DNA of 5,760 nt from Streptosporangiaceae bacterium (GCA_030040475.1 JASHTQ010000430.1:1-5760); one strand, 5' to 3'. Shown: positions 1-5,275, counted from the stretch's first letter. Numbers and translations are program-made. The notes: a model not told the origin generated them from the sequence alone.

Positions 1-675
1 TGCCTGGTCCAGGTCGGTCATGAACGCGCCGACGCCGACCTTGACGTCGAGCAGCAGGCTCTTGGTGCCCTCGGCCACCTTCTTGGACATGATCGAGCTG
101 GCGATCAGCGGGATCGACTCGACGGTGGCGGTGATGTCGCGCAGCGCGTACAGCCGCTTGTCGGCCGGGTCCAGCTCGGGGCTGGCCGCGACGATGACGC
201 CGCCGATCTGGTCGAGCTGGCGGACCAGATCGGCCTGGTCCAGGTTCGCGTCCCACCCGTGGATCGACTCGAGCTTGTCCAGCGTCCCGCCGGTGTGGCC
301 GAGCCCGCGCCCGGACATCTGCGGCACCGCCGCGCCGAACACGGCGACGAGCGGCACCAGGATCAGCGATATCTTGTCGCCGACGCCCCCGGTCGAGTGC
401 TTGTCCACGCTCGGCCGGCGCAGGCCCGACAGGTCGATCCGGTCACCGGAGGCGATCATCGCGCCCGTCCACGGCGCCAGCTCGGCCGCCGTCATGCCGC
501 GCCAGAAGATCGCCATGAGCAGGGCCGACATCTGCTCCTCGGCGAACTCCCCGGCCAGGTAGGCGCGCATCAGGTCCTCGATCTGGCGCTGGCTCAGCTC
601 GCCGCCGTCGCGCTTGGTCCTGATGACGCCGACCCCGTCGAAACGTCCCTTGTCGCCGTTGTCCGTGGTGGCCAT
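1..675 (-). CDS. deoA: Thymidine phosphorylase, N-terminal part (runs off left edge)
   Basis: This enzyme cleaves thymidine with phosphate to thymine and 2-deoxyribose-1-phosphate in cytosolic pyrimidine nucleoside salvage. The frame is open from the ATG at 675 to the window edge, giving 225 of roughly 430 residues. Seen directly: KHSTGGVGDK at residues 92-101, the family signature SGRGLGHTGGTLDK at 121-134, LRD around 178-180 and SSIMSKK at 193-199. With an offset of 8, all the E. coli active-site positions I know line up: phosphate ligands K92, S94, S103, S121 and T131, and nucleoside ligands R179, S194 and K198. The visible half therefore looks catalytically intact. The start lies 7 nt after the stop of a deoC-like tail, with GAGG at 687-690 as a modest Shine-Dalgarno. 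This is the classic deoC-deoA deoxyribonucleoside catabolism order. The C-terminal half lies outside the window. Confidence 0.96.
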   Translation of the reverse strand, partial: MATTDNGDKGRFDGVGVIRTKRDGGELSQRQIEDLMRAYLAGEFAEEQMSALLMAIFWRGMTAAELAPWTGAMIASGDRIDLSGLRRPSVDKHSTGGVGDKISLILVPLVAVFGAAVPQMSGRGLGHTGGTLDKLESIHGWDANLDQADLVRQLDQIGGVIVAASPELDPADKRLYALRDITATVESIPLIASSIMSKKVAEGTKSLLLDVKVGVGAFMTDLDQA

Positions 676-682
676 CGCCTCA

Positions 683-775
683 TCATCCTCTCTCGGTCGC
701 CTCGGCGAGCGGGCGCAGCCCGTTCAGGATGGCCTCGGTGGAGGACGCGCCGATCCGGGTGGCGCCGGCTATCGG
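683..775 (-). pseudogene. deoC: 3' remnant of deoxyribose-phosphate aldolase
   Basis: In the minus frame ending at the TGA at 685-683, the peptide AGATRIGASSTEAILNGL (from about 769) is followed by RPLAEATERG and the stop. Actinobacterial DeoC proteins end in a GATR-[IL]-G-[AL]-S segment, which forms part of the phosphate-binding region, so this reads as the last 25-30 residues of DeoC. DeoC converts deoxyribose-5-phosphate to glyceraldehyde-3-phosphate and acetaldehyde and is commonly encoded next to deoA. Upstream of about 770 the frame stays open for a while but loses DeoC resemblance (LASSALPI in place of the usual TAEDAL-type helix). No other DeoC sequence appears in the window. I infer a truncated gene. 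The identification rests on a short match. Confidence 0.55.
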
Positions 776-1229
776 CAAAGCCGACGATGCCAATGCCGCG
801 TTGCTCAGCGCCAGGAAAGCCATCGAGAAAGGCTCAGACTCCGCCCCGGTACCCTGGCCGTGGGTGTTCTCCTTCGACCAGCCGAAGCTGGCCGGCTACC
901 AAGCATTGGTTGCAGTCAGGCTGAATCGCCCGGCCGAGGCTCTCGCCGCCTTCGCCGATTCGCTATCCGGCGCGCGGCCCGCGCCCAAACAACGCGCAAT
1001 CATCATGCTTGAGGTGGCCACCGCTGCCCGCCAGGATGGCATAGGGCAAAAAGACAACGAACGAGTCGATGAATCGTTCCGGCTTGCTTTCGAGGCGCTA
1101 GAGACCGGCATTGCCTACTCCTCCGAGCGCGTGATCGAAAAGGCTAGGCGTTTCCGCCGCAGCTACGCGGGCCCGAGTTCCGGCCATGTCCGGAACTTCG
1201 ATGAGCAACTCCGTTCTACTCTGCTGTGA
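729..1229 (+). pseudogene. Headless C-terminal part of a regulator-like (TPR-type) protein
   Basis: The ORF encodes 166 residues from an ATG at 729, but the first 14 codons are antisense to the deoC tail and there is no ribosome binding site before that ATG. From about residue 15 (position 771) the protein becomes convincing: GKADDANAALLSARKAIEKG, then a WPWVFSFDQPKLAGYQA stretch, and a final FDEQLRSTLL. Alternating amphipathic helices with PAEALAAF-like repeats resemble the C-terminal TPR-like region of actinobacterial XRE-family regulators, whose N-terminal helix-turn-helix would normally precede it. That half is missing here. It ends 9 nt before the SLOG gene, with GGGGA between them, so the two were probably one operon. 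Codon use is less GC-biased than in deoA. The family assignment comes from overall pattern only, and a short intact gene cannot be excluded. Confidence 0.5.
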
Positions 1230-1238
1230 GGGGAACCT

Positions 1239-1715
1239 ATGCCCCGCATTGCCGTATCCGGCCATCGCGGCTTGAACGCCCGTACCGCCGATCTGATCGA
1301 CCAGGCCATTCGCGAGCGGCTCTCCGGAGAGCCGGAGGGCATAACCGGCCTGTCCTGTCTCGCGGACGGAGCCGACCAGATATTCGCGCGCGCCGTCCTC
1401 GATCTCGGCGGGACACTCGAAGTCGTCATTCCAGCCGAAGAATACCGGGCAGGCCTGCCCGCCGAAGCGCACGCTGAATATGACGATCTGCTGACCCACG
1501 CAGGAGCAGTTCATCAATTGCCATTTACCGAGTCCACATCAGAATCGCATATGACTGCCAGCAAGCTCATGGTGGATGAGGCCGACGAACTATATGCGGT
1601 ATGGGATGGCAAGCCAGCACGCGCTTATGGCGGAACCGCCGATGTAGTCGCCTACGCCCGCGACCACGACACACCGGTAGAAGTGATATGGCCAACTGGC
1701 GCGACACGTGAGTGA
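1239..1715 (+). CDS. SLOG-superfamily nucleotide-binding protein, function unknown
   Basis: The 158-residue protein has a Rossmann-like SLOG layout. A beta strand runs into SGHRG (residues 7-11), followed by a helix, then SCLADGADQIFARAV (39-53) and the strand LEVVIPAEEYR (60-70). The C-terminal part has LMVDEADELYAVWDG (110-124) and ARAYGGTADVVAYAR (127-141), the glycine/threonine segment expected near the nucleotide phosphate, and ends in VEVIWPTGATR. This pattern matches the SLOG/LOG/YspA-like group, which binds or cleaves nucleotides or nucleotide-derived ligands. Which ligand applies here cannot be read from the sequence. The start is supported by GGGGA 5 nt upstream, and the length is typical of a single-domain member. 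It sits directly behind the regulator remnant. Codons such as ATA, CTA, TAT, GAA and AAT are commoner than in the flanking genes, suggesting acquisition from outside. Confidence 0.7.
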   Translation: MPRIAVSGHRGLNARTADLIDQAIRERLSGEPEGITGLSCLADGADQIFARAVLDLGGTLEVVIPAEEYRAGLPAEAHAEYDDLLTHAGAVHQLPFTESTSESHMTASKLMVDEADELYAVWDGKPARAYGGTADVVAYARDHDTPVEVIWPTGATRE

Positions 1716-1757
1716 GCCAATCTGACGCGTGACATACGCGCGCGCATACATTCCGTT

Positions 1758-1771
1758 CGTGCAAGTGCACG
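1758..1771. repeat. Short perfect dyad, operator-like
   Basis: CGTGCA-AG-TGCACG is a perfect 6+6 bp inverted repeat with a 2-bp centre, 43 bp after the SLOG stop codon. It is the size of a repressor half-site pair, but no promoter or downstream gene is evident, so a function is only a possibility. Confidence 0.3.
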
Positions 1772-1859
1772 TCTCGCGCGCGTGAGGCTGAGACAAACGG
1801 GACGACACACACTGACGAGGGACAGCTCCGTGCGCCTACCGGGCACGTCCCACCAGCGG

Positions 1860-1911
1860 CGAGGTTCGGACCTGCTACATTCTGCCGAACCGCGGATCAA
1901 GCCGCTGATCC
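1860..1911. repeat. Two adjacent inverted repeats
   Basis: GGTTCGG (1863-1869) pairs perfectly with CCGAACC (1885-1891) across a 15-nt loop. Immediately after it, GGATCA (1894-1899) pairs with TGATCC (1906-1911) across a 6-nt loop. Neither is followed by a T tract, so they are not canonical intrinsic terminators. They could act as weak transcript ends after the SLOG gene or be remnants of an integration site. Confidence 0.35.
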
Positions 1912-1948
1912 CTGACGTGCTACGAAAGCGGCGCGCGGCGTCGCGATC

Positions 1949-2461
1949 GTGTCCGCGATGGTTGCCGCCATGCATGGCAGCACCACCCACCGCACGGCGG
2001 TGGCCATGGTCGTGGCCGCCGGCTTTGCGCTAGCCGGGTTGCTGGCCACCCCGGTCGTGCCGCCCGGCCCGCGGCCGACCGGACAGCTCCCCGCCCACGA
2101 CCGCGGCGCGCGGCCCCGGCGTGCCCGCAACCCCCCGCTGCCGCTCCTCACGCGCCGGGCCGCCTTGCACGAGCGGGCCTCCTGTTCGCCTTCGTCACGC
2201 CGGCCCGGCTGCTCCTGTTCAGCTGGGGAAGGCTGTCGCGCGGCCGTGGACTATCCGGCAGCCGCGCCGGCCAGGGCGGCGTCGAGCAGGACGGCCGCGG
2301 CGGCGCGGGCTGCGGCGGCCGCGCCGCCGTCGTGGTCCATCCGCGCCGACTGCCCGCTGCCGTCGTACAGCAGGTGCAGCTGGCGGGCCAGGACCTCAGG
2401 CTCGGGCACGCCGGCCTGCGTCGCCAGGTCGGTCAGCAGCGTGCGTACCCAGCGGCGGTAG
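1949..2461 (+). CDS. Doubtful ORF with secreted-protein-like start
   Basis: The frame opens with GTG at 1949 (later ATGs at 1958 and 1970). From the third start, the peptide has a short basic stretch (THR), then the hydrophobic core AVAMVVAAGFALAGLLA, then a proline-rich segment, which is what a Sec signal peptide or membrane anchor looks like. After about residue 60 it turns into arginine/serine/alanine-rich sequence, and beyond 2251 it runs antisense through tetR, so the full ORF is not believable. No good ribosome binding site is seen. It may be the 5' stub of a decayed secreted-protein gene or chance in GC-rich DNA. Confidence 0.15.
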   Translation: MSAMVAAMHGSTTHRTAVAMVVAAGFALAGLLATPVVPPGPRPTGQLPAHDRGARPRRARNPPLPLLTRRAALHERASCSPSSRRPGCSCSAGEGCRAAVDYPAAAPARAASSRTAAAARAAAAAPPSWSIRADCPLPSYSRCSWRARTSGSGTPACVARSVSSVRTQRR

Positions 2462-2847
2462 GCCTCGGCGGCCCGCTCGGCCTGGTCGCCCGGGTGCGAT
2501 TCCGCGCTGGCCCGGGCGAACGCGCAGCCCCTATAGTCCGGCTGGGCGAACAGCTCGCCCTGGCCCTCGAACACGGCAAGCAGGCGCTCGCGCGGGGTGT
2601 CGTAGCGTTCCACCGCCTGCGTGATGCGCTGGGTGACGCTGGCGTACCGGGTCTCCAGGTAGGCGCGGACCAGCTCGTCCTTGCTGCCGAAGGTGTTGTA
2701 CAGCGAGGCCTTGGCCACCCCGGCCTGCTCGATGATGCGGTCGATGCCGACCGTGTGCACGCCCTCGTTGTAGAACAGCTCGTTGGCCGCGGCGAGCAGC
2801 CGGTCGCGGGCCGAAGGCCGGATCGTGGTGACATCCTTGACAGCCAT
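2251..2847 (-). CDS. TetR/AcrR-family transcriptional repressor
   Basis: A 198-residue protein of normal TetR length. Residues 12-59 form the DNA-binding domain: ARDRLLAAANELFYNEGV (helix 1), TVGIDRIIEQAGV (helix 2 into 3) and the recognition segment AKASLYNTFGSKDEL. The C-terminal ligand and dimerisation half has YRGCAFARASAE (105-116) and HLLYDGSGQSARMD (158-171), reminiscent of the LmrA/YxaF-like branch. An upstream GTG at 2859 is also in frame, but the Shine-Dalgarno GGAAGG (2864-2859) overlaps it. The ATG at 2847 has correct spacing from AAGGTGG, so I chose it. The gene follows the MFS gene on the same strand after 30 bp, and a TAGAC-N6-GTCTA dyad sits in that gap. I infer a local repressor of the exporter and of itself. 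The inducer is unknown. No terminator is visible after its TAG. Confidence 0.93.
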   Translation of the reverse strand: MAVKDVTTIRPSARDRLLAAANELFYNEGVHTVGIDRIIEQAGVAKASLYNTFGSKDELVRAYLETRYASVTQRITQAVERYDTPRERLLAVFEGQGELFAQPDYRGCAFARASAESHPGDQAERAAEAYRRWVRTLLTDLATQAGVPEPEVLARQLHLLYDGSGQSARMDHDGGAAAAARAAAAVLLDAALAGAAAG

Positions 2848-2864
2848 GACGGCAGCCACCTTCC

Positions 2865-2880
2865 TAGACTGACTTGTCTA
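2865..2880. promoter_or_regulatory. Probable TetR operator before tetR
   Basis: TAGAC-TGACTT-GTCTA is a perfect 5+5 bp dyad with a 6-bp spacer. It overlaps the TAG stop of the MFS gene (2880-2878) and ends at the Shine-Dalgarno of tetR. The same TAGAC-N6-GTCTA form occurs in the MFS promoter. A weak -10-like TACGAT lies at 2885-2880 on the minus strand without a good -35, so tetR may have its own autoregulated promoter here. Read-through from MFS is equally possible. Confidence 0.7.
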
Positions 2881-4182
2881 TCGTATGCGCTGAGCCGGGC
2901 AGGCGGCAGGCTGTGCTGCGGGCCGGGCGGCGCGGGCTGGCCGGCCCTTCAGCAGGCCGAACAGGGCCAGCGCGGCCAGCGCGATCACCGCGGCGCCGTA
3001 GTAGCGGGCGGTGTCGACGAGCCCGCCGCCGTGCACGACGCCGAACCCGGCCAGCACGGCGGGCACGCCGAGCCCGAGGTAGGACACCACGTAGAGCAGC
3101 GAGACCAGGCCGGATCGCTGGTGCGGCGCGGCCAGCGGGACCACCGTGCGGATGCCGCCCTGGAAGCCGCTGCCGAACCCGGCGCCGGCGATCACCGAGC
3201 CGGCGAAGAACACCGCCGCGGACCCCAGGCTCACCCCGGTGACGGTGACGGCCACGCCGGTGATCAGGGCCGCGATGCCGAACAGCATCACCGTCCTGGC
3301 CGCGGCCCGGCGCAGCGCGATCGTCGCGACGACCGCCGAGGCGGCCAGCACGAACAGGCTCAGCCCGCCGAGCACCACGTTGCCGGACCCGGTCAGCGCG
3401 TGTACGAGCGCCGGGCCGAGCGCGCCGTAAAGACCGGCCAGCGCCCACACCGCGAACAGCACGGGCACGGCGGTCAGCACCGGGCCGCGCAGCTCACGCG
3501 GCAGGGTGACCTCCGGCCGCAGGCTGGCCAGCGCGCCCGGTGCCCGGGTGACGGTCTCGCGCATCGCGGCGATCGCGATCGCCTGCAGCGCGAGCACGCC
3601 GATCAGCGCCAGGTAGATCAGGTGGGTGGGGTCGGGCAGGAAGCGGACCGCAAGCGCGGAGGCGATCGCGCCGGTCGCGCTGCCCATGCCGGGCGACACC
3701 GCGTTGGCGAAGGTGCCGAGCTCGCGGTCCATGTCCAGCATGGCCGCGCCGATCGCGCCCAGCGCCGCGCCGGTGGACAGGCCCTGGACCACCCGCGCGC
3801 CCAGCAGCGCGGGCACCCCGGTAGCGGTGGCGAAGATGACCAGCGAGCCCGCGTGCACGGCGATCGCGGTCAGCAGCACCGGCCGGCGTCCCACGTGGTC
3901 AGACAGCTTGCCCAAGGTCAGCAGGGAGGCCAGCACCGCCAGCGCGTACACCCCGAACACGATCGTCGTGGTGATCGGAGTGAAGTGCCATTTTGCCTGG
4001 TAGATCGCGTACAGGGGGGTGGGGGCGGCGGAGGAGGCCAGCAGCGCCACGATCAGCGAGGCCAGCACGAAGACGGCCGGCCGCCCGCTCAGCCGCCTGC
4101 CGCGCAGGCCGCCCAGGCGGCGCGGCCAGGGCCGGCGCGCGAACGGGTCAGCGGGCAGGGCCCGGGTGATCTGCATCGTCAT
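2878..4182 (-). CDS. MFS transporter, probable 12-TM drug/metabolite exporter
   Basis: A 434-residue integral membrane protein of the major facilitator superfamily that should export a small molecule by proton antiport. After a basic cytoplasmic N-terminus of about 33 residues come hydrophobic segments from residue 35 on. The MFS motif A, GKLSDHVGRRPVLL, lies at 91-104 between TM2 and TM3, and VVQGLSTGAALGAIGAAM (131-148) is the TM4-5 type region. A central charged loop (about 208-232) separates the two six-helix halves, and a C-terminal tail follows after 412. In-frame starts exist at 4227 (GTG), 4203 and 4182. The GTG lies at the predicted transcription start, and only the ATG at 4182 has a well-spaced Shine-Dalgarno (GGGAG, 7 nt before it). 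The promoter carries TetR operator dyads, and tetR follows directly. The substrate cannot be deduced. Confidence 0.92.
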   Translation of the reverse strand: MTMQITRALPADPFARRPWPRRLGGLRGRRLSGRPAVFVLASLIVALLASSAAPTPLYAIYQAKWHFTPITTTIVFGVYALAVLASLLTLGKLSDHVGRRPVLLTAIAVHAGSLVIFATATGVPALLGARVVQGLSTGAALGAIGAAMLDMDRELGTFANAVSPGMGSATGAIASALAVRFLPDPTHLIYLALIGVLALQAIAIAAMRETVTRAPGALASLRPEVTLPRELRGPVLTAVPVLFAVWALAGLYGALGPALVHALTGSGNVVLGGLSLFVLAASAVVATIALRRAAARTVMLFGIAALITGVAVTVTGVSLGSAAVFFAGSVIAGAGFGSGFQGGIRTVVPLAAPHQRSGLVSLLYVVSYLGLGVPAVLAGFGVVHGGGLVDTARYYGAAVIALAALALFGLLKGRPARAARPAAQPAACPAQRIR

Positions 4183-4208
4183 GGTCTGGCTCCCGACGCT
4201 CATTGAGT

Positions 4209-4218
4209 AGACAGGTCT
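4209..4218. promoter_or_regulatory. Second operator-like dyad in the MFS leader
   Basis: AGACAGGTCT is self-complementary except at its two central bases, and it repeats exactly at 4241-4250 inside the main operator. The two copies are 32 bp apart, about three helical turns. This copy lies just downstream of the predicted transcription start, where bound repressor would also block transcription. It does not have the full TAGAC-N6-GTCTA spacing. Confidence 0.5.
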
Positions 4219-4231
4219 GTGCACCACACCG

Positions 4232-4260
4232 ATAATAGACAGACAGGTCTAATCAGTCAA
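4232..4260 (-). promoter_or_regulatory. Sigma-70-type promoter of the MFS gene
   Basis: Read on the minus strand: TTGACT (4260-4255), exactly 17 bp, then TATTAT (4237-4232). This is close to the housekeeping consensus and striking in GC-rich DNA. Transcription should start near 4225, about 43 nt before the chosen ATG. The operator dyad occupies the spacer. Confidence 0.8.
4236..4251. promoter_or_regulatory. Main TetR operator inside the MFS promoter
   Basis: TAGAC-AGACAG-GTCTA lies between the -35 and -10 elements and overlaps the first two bases of the -10. The arms and 6-bp spacing are identical to the dyad before tetR at 2865-2880. Occupation would exclude RNA polymerase. That the adjacent TetR protein binds it is inferred from position and repetition. 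Confidence 0.8.
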
Positions 4261-4354
4261 GGGGTCCGGCACGCCCGCCGCCGGGACAGTGGCCGCGGGA
4301 ACCAAGGTTGCTGCGTCGGATGGCGCGCGGCGGTTCGCCGGTGCGGGCGGCCGG

Positions 4355-4360
4355 TACTAT
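4355..4360 (+). promoter_or_regulatory. -10 element for the riboswitch transcript
   Basis: TACTAT stands out in GC-rich DNA and lies 9 bp before the start of the riboswitch P1 helix, so transcription would begin right at the leader RNA. No good -35 is seen 16-18 bp upstream (sequence around GGTTCG), so the promoter may be weak or depend on an activator. Confidence 0.55.
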
Positions 4361-4366
4361 GAGAGG

Positions 4367-4472
4367 CGCGAGGGGGAGTAGCTCTCCGCCGGGATGCCGA
4401 CATGCTGGCCTTCGGGCCCGGTACCCGGGGCGCGGACAGGCGTCGTTGCCGTGCTGAGCGAGACCTTCGGCT
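4367..4472 (+). promoter_or_regulatory. yybP-ykoY manganese riboswitch
   Basis: The RNA has the two conserved signatures of the yybP-ykoY aptamer: GGGGGAGTAGC at 4372-4382 near the 5' end and GAGACCTTCG at 4460-4469 near the 3' end. Helix P1 can form between CGAGGG (4369-4374) and CCTTCG (4464-4469), six pairs with one G-U. Between them are a helix capped by a UUCG tetraloop (GGCC-TTCG-GGCC, 4407-4418), an enclosing CCGGG/CCCGG pairing (4389-4393 with 4424-4428), and a second arm around GGC-GTCGTT-GCC (4439-4450). This family senses Mn2+ by docking two conserved loops and commonly precedes manganese exporters and UPF0016 genes, as here. It sits 60 bp before a GDT1-type gene. Binding should raise expression of the exporter. 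The exact aptamer ends are approximate. Confidence 0.88.
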
Positions 4473-4484
4473 AGGTGGTGGATA

Positions 4485-4516
4485 CCGCCGTGCCGGGGTC
4501 TGGCCCGGCCCGGCGG
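4485..4516 (+). promoter_or_regulatory. 12-bp GC hairpin between riboswitch and start codon
   Basis: CCGCCG (4485-4490) pairs with CGGCGG (4511-4516), and GCCGGG (4492-4497) pairs with CCCGGC (4504-4509), with a single T/C mismatch between them and a 6-nt loop. No T run follows, so it is not a standard intrinsic terminator. The Shine-Dalgarno AGGAG begins 8 nt after it. It is placed where the expression platform should be, so it may control ribosome access or Rho-type termination. Confidence 0.6.
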
Positions 4517-4532
4517 GGACGACAGGAGCCGC

Positions 4533-5207
4533 ATGAACCTCGCCATCCTCGGCACCGCGTTCGGCGCCGTTTTCGTGGCCGAACTGCCGGACAAGACGGC
4601 GCTGGCCAGCCTGGTCCTCGGCACGCGGTACCGGCCCGGCTATGTGTTCGCCGGGGTGGCCGCCGCGTTCGCGCTGCATGTGGCGCTGGCCGTCAGCGCG
4701 GGCAGCCTGCTGTTCCTGCTGCCGCACCGGGTCATGCAGGCCGTGGTCGGCGTGCTGTTCCTGGCCGGCGCGGCGCTGATGCTGCGCCGTCGGGAGGACG
4801 CGGCGGCACCAGCCGGCGGCCGGGACGAGGCGGACAGGCCGCCGCCGGATGGCGGCGCCCCGCCGCGGGACGAACCACGCGGCGGGCTGGCCACGCTGAC
4901 CCGCCCGGCGCAGGCCGCGGTGCGGACGGGCTTCCCCGCGGTGGCCTGGCGCAGCTTCGCGGTGCTGTTCGCGGCCGAGTTCGGCGACCTGACTCAGCTG
5001 GTCACCGCCAACCTGGCCGCTCGCTACCACGACCCGATCGCGGTCGGCATCGGCGCCCTGCTCGGCCTGTGCGCCGTGGGCGGCCTGGCCATCGTCGGCG
5101 GCCGGCAGCTGCTGCGGGTGGCGCCGTTCCGCTGGATCACCCGGGCGGCGGCGGTCGTGCTGGCGAGCCTGGCCGTCGTCAGCCTGATCGCCGCGATTAC
5201 CGCTTGA
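4533..5207 (+). CDS. GDT1/TMEM165 (UPF0016) family manganese exporter
   Basis: A 224-residue membrane protein built of two three-helix halves, each starting with the family's acidic motif. The first is ELPDKT (residues 17-22) and the second EFGDLT (149-154), variants of the consensus E-x-G-D-[KR]-[TS]. Hydrophobic segments run roughly 4-16, 38-59, 67-84, 138-150, 167-188 and 204-222. A hydrophilic loop rich in Pro, Gly, Asp and Arg (about 86-130) joins the halves. Bacterial relatives such as MneA and Mnx export Mn2+, and yeast Gdt1 moves Ca2+/Mn2+. The acidic residues E17, D20, E149 and D152 that should bind the cation are all present. The start is fixed by AGGAG at 4524-4528. The manganese riboswitch in its leader strongly supports manganese efflux in the cytoplasmic membrane. 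No other gene appears to share the transcript. Confidence 0.92.
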   Translation: MNLAILGTAFGAVFVAELPDKTALASLVLGTRYRPGYVFAGVAAAFALHVALAVSAGSLLFLLPHRVMQAVVGVLFLAGAALMLRRREDAAAPAGGRDEADRPPPDGGAPPRDEPRGGLATLTRPAQAAVRTGFPAVAWRSFAVLFAAEFGDLTQLVTANLAARYHDPIAVGIGALLGLCAVGGLAIVGGRQLLRVAPFRWITRAAAVVLASLAVVSLIAAITA

Positions 5208-5226
5208 GGCCGGCCCGGACCGTAAA

Positions 5227-5275
5227 ACCACCTCCCGTTCGGTATAAAAACTTTTTGATCCGAACGGGAGGTGGT
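5227..5275. repeat. 49-bp near-perfect palindrome (16-bp arms, AT-rich centre)
   Basis: The left arm ACCACCTCCCGTTCGG (5227-5242) is the exact reverse complement of the right arm CCGAACGGGAGGTGGT (5260-5275). The 17-bp centre is itself partly symmetrical: AAAAA (5246-5250) and TTTTT (5252-5256) face each other around C5251, so about 21 of 24 positions pair. It starts 20 bp after the exporter stop. It could end transcription from either side, although there is no T run after the stem, or be a binding site or a fused pair of mobile-element ends. Its left half recurs at 5660-5687, which argues for more than a terminator. Confidence 0.9.

Larger units (their letters stand above)
1716..2250. other. 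Region without a convincing gene
   Basis: About 535 bases separate the SLOG gene from the end of tetR. The left part (to about 1940) is of mixed composition with CG-alternating runs and three short inverted repeats, which are listed separately. The right part returns to very high GC and contains an ORF start with a signal-peptide-like beginning. I see no tRNA, no clear sigma-70 promoter, and no hairpin followed by a T run that would serve as an intrinsic terminator for either flanking gene. It may be the decayed right flank of the islet that begins near 770. Confidence 0.5.

Noticed and set aside
20..924. Plus-strand ORFs opposite deoA
   Set aside because: The minus strand carries an aligned thymidine phosphorylase with all active-site residues, so the plus-strand frames are complements.
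1098..1517. Minus-strand ORF opposite the SLOG gene
   Set aside because: The plus frame has a start with Shine-Dalgarno and SLOG motifs, and the minus frame has none.
1861..1911. Stem-loops considered as a tRNA gene or attachment site
   Set aside because: No cloverleaf, no T-loop consensus and no CCA end can be drawn, and no integrase lies nearby.
2332..4206. Very long plus-strand ORF (624 residues) across tetR and the MFS gene
   Set aside because: It is antisense to two well-supported genes, and its product is a Gln/Arg/Gly/His-rich mix with no domain, as expected for the complement of GC-rich coding DNA.
4485..4516. Hairpin considered as an intrinsic terminator of the riboswitch
   Set aside because: No U tract follows the stem, so it is reported as an expression-platform hairpin of unknown mode.
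4257..5231. Minus-strand ORF of 324 residues opposite the riboswitch and exporter
   Set aside because: Low-complexity Arg/Ala/Gln composition opposite a gene with clear UPF0016 motifs. It is a shadow frame.
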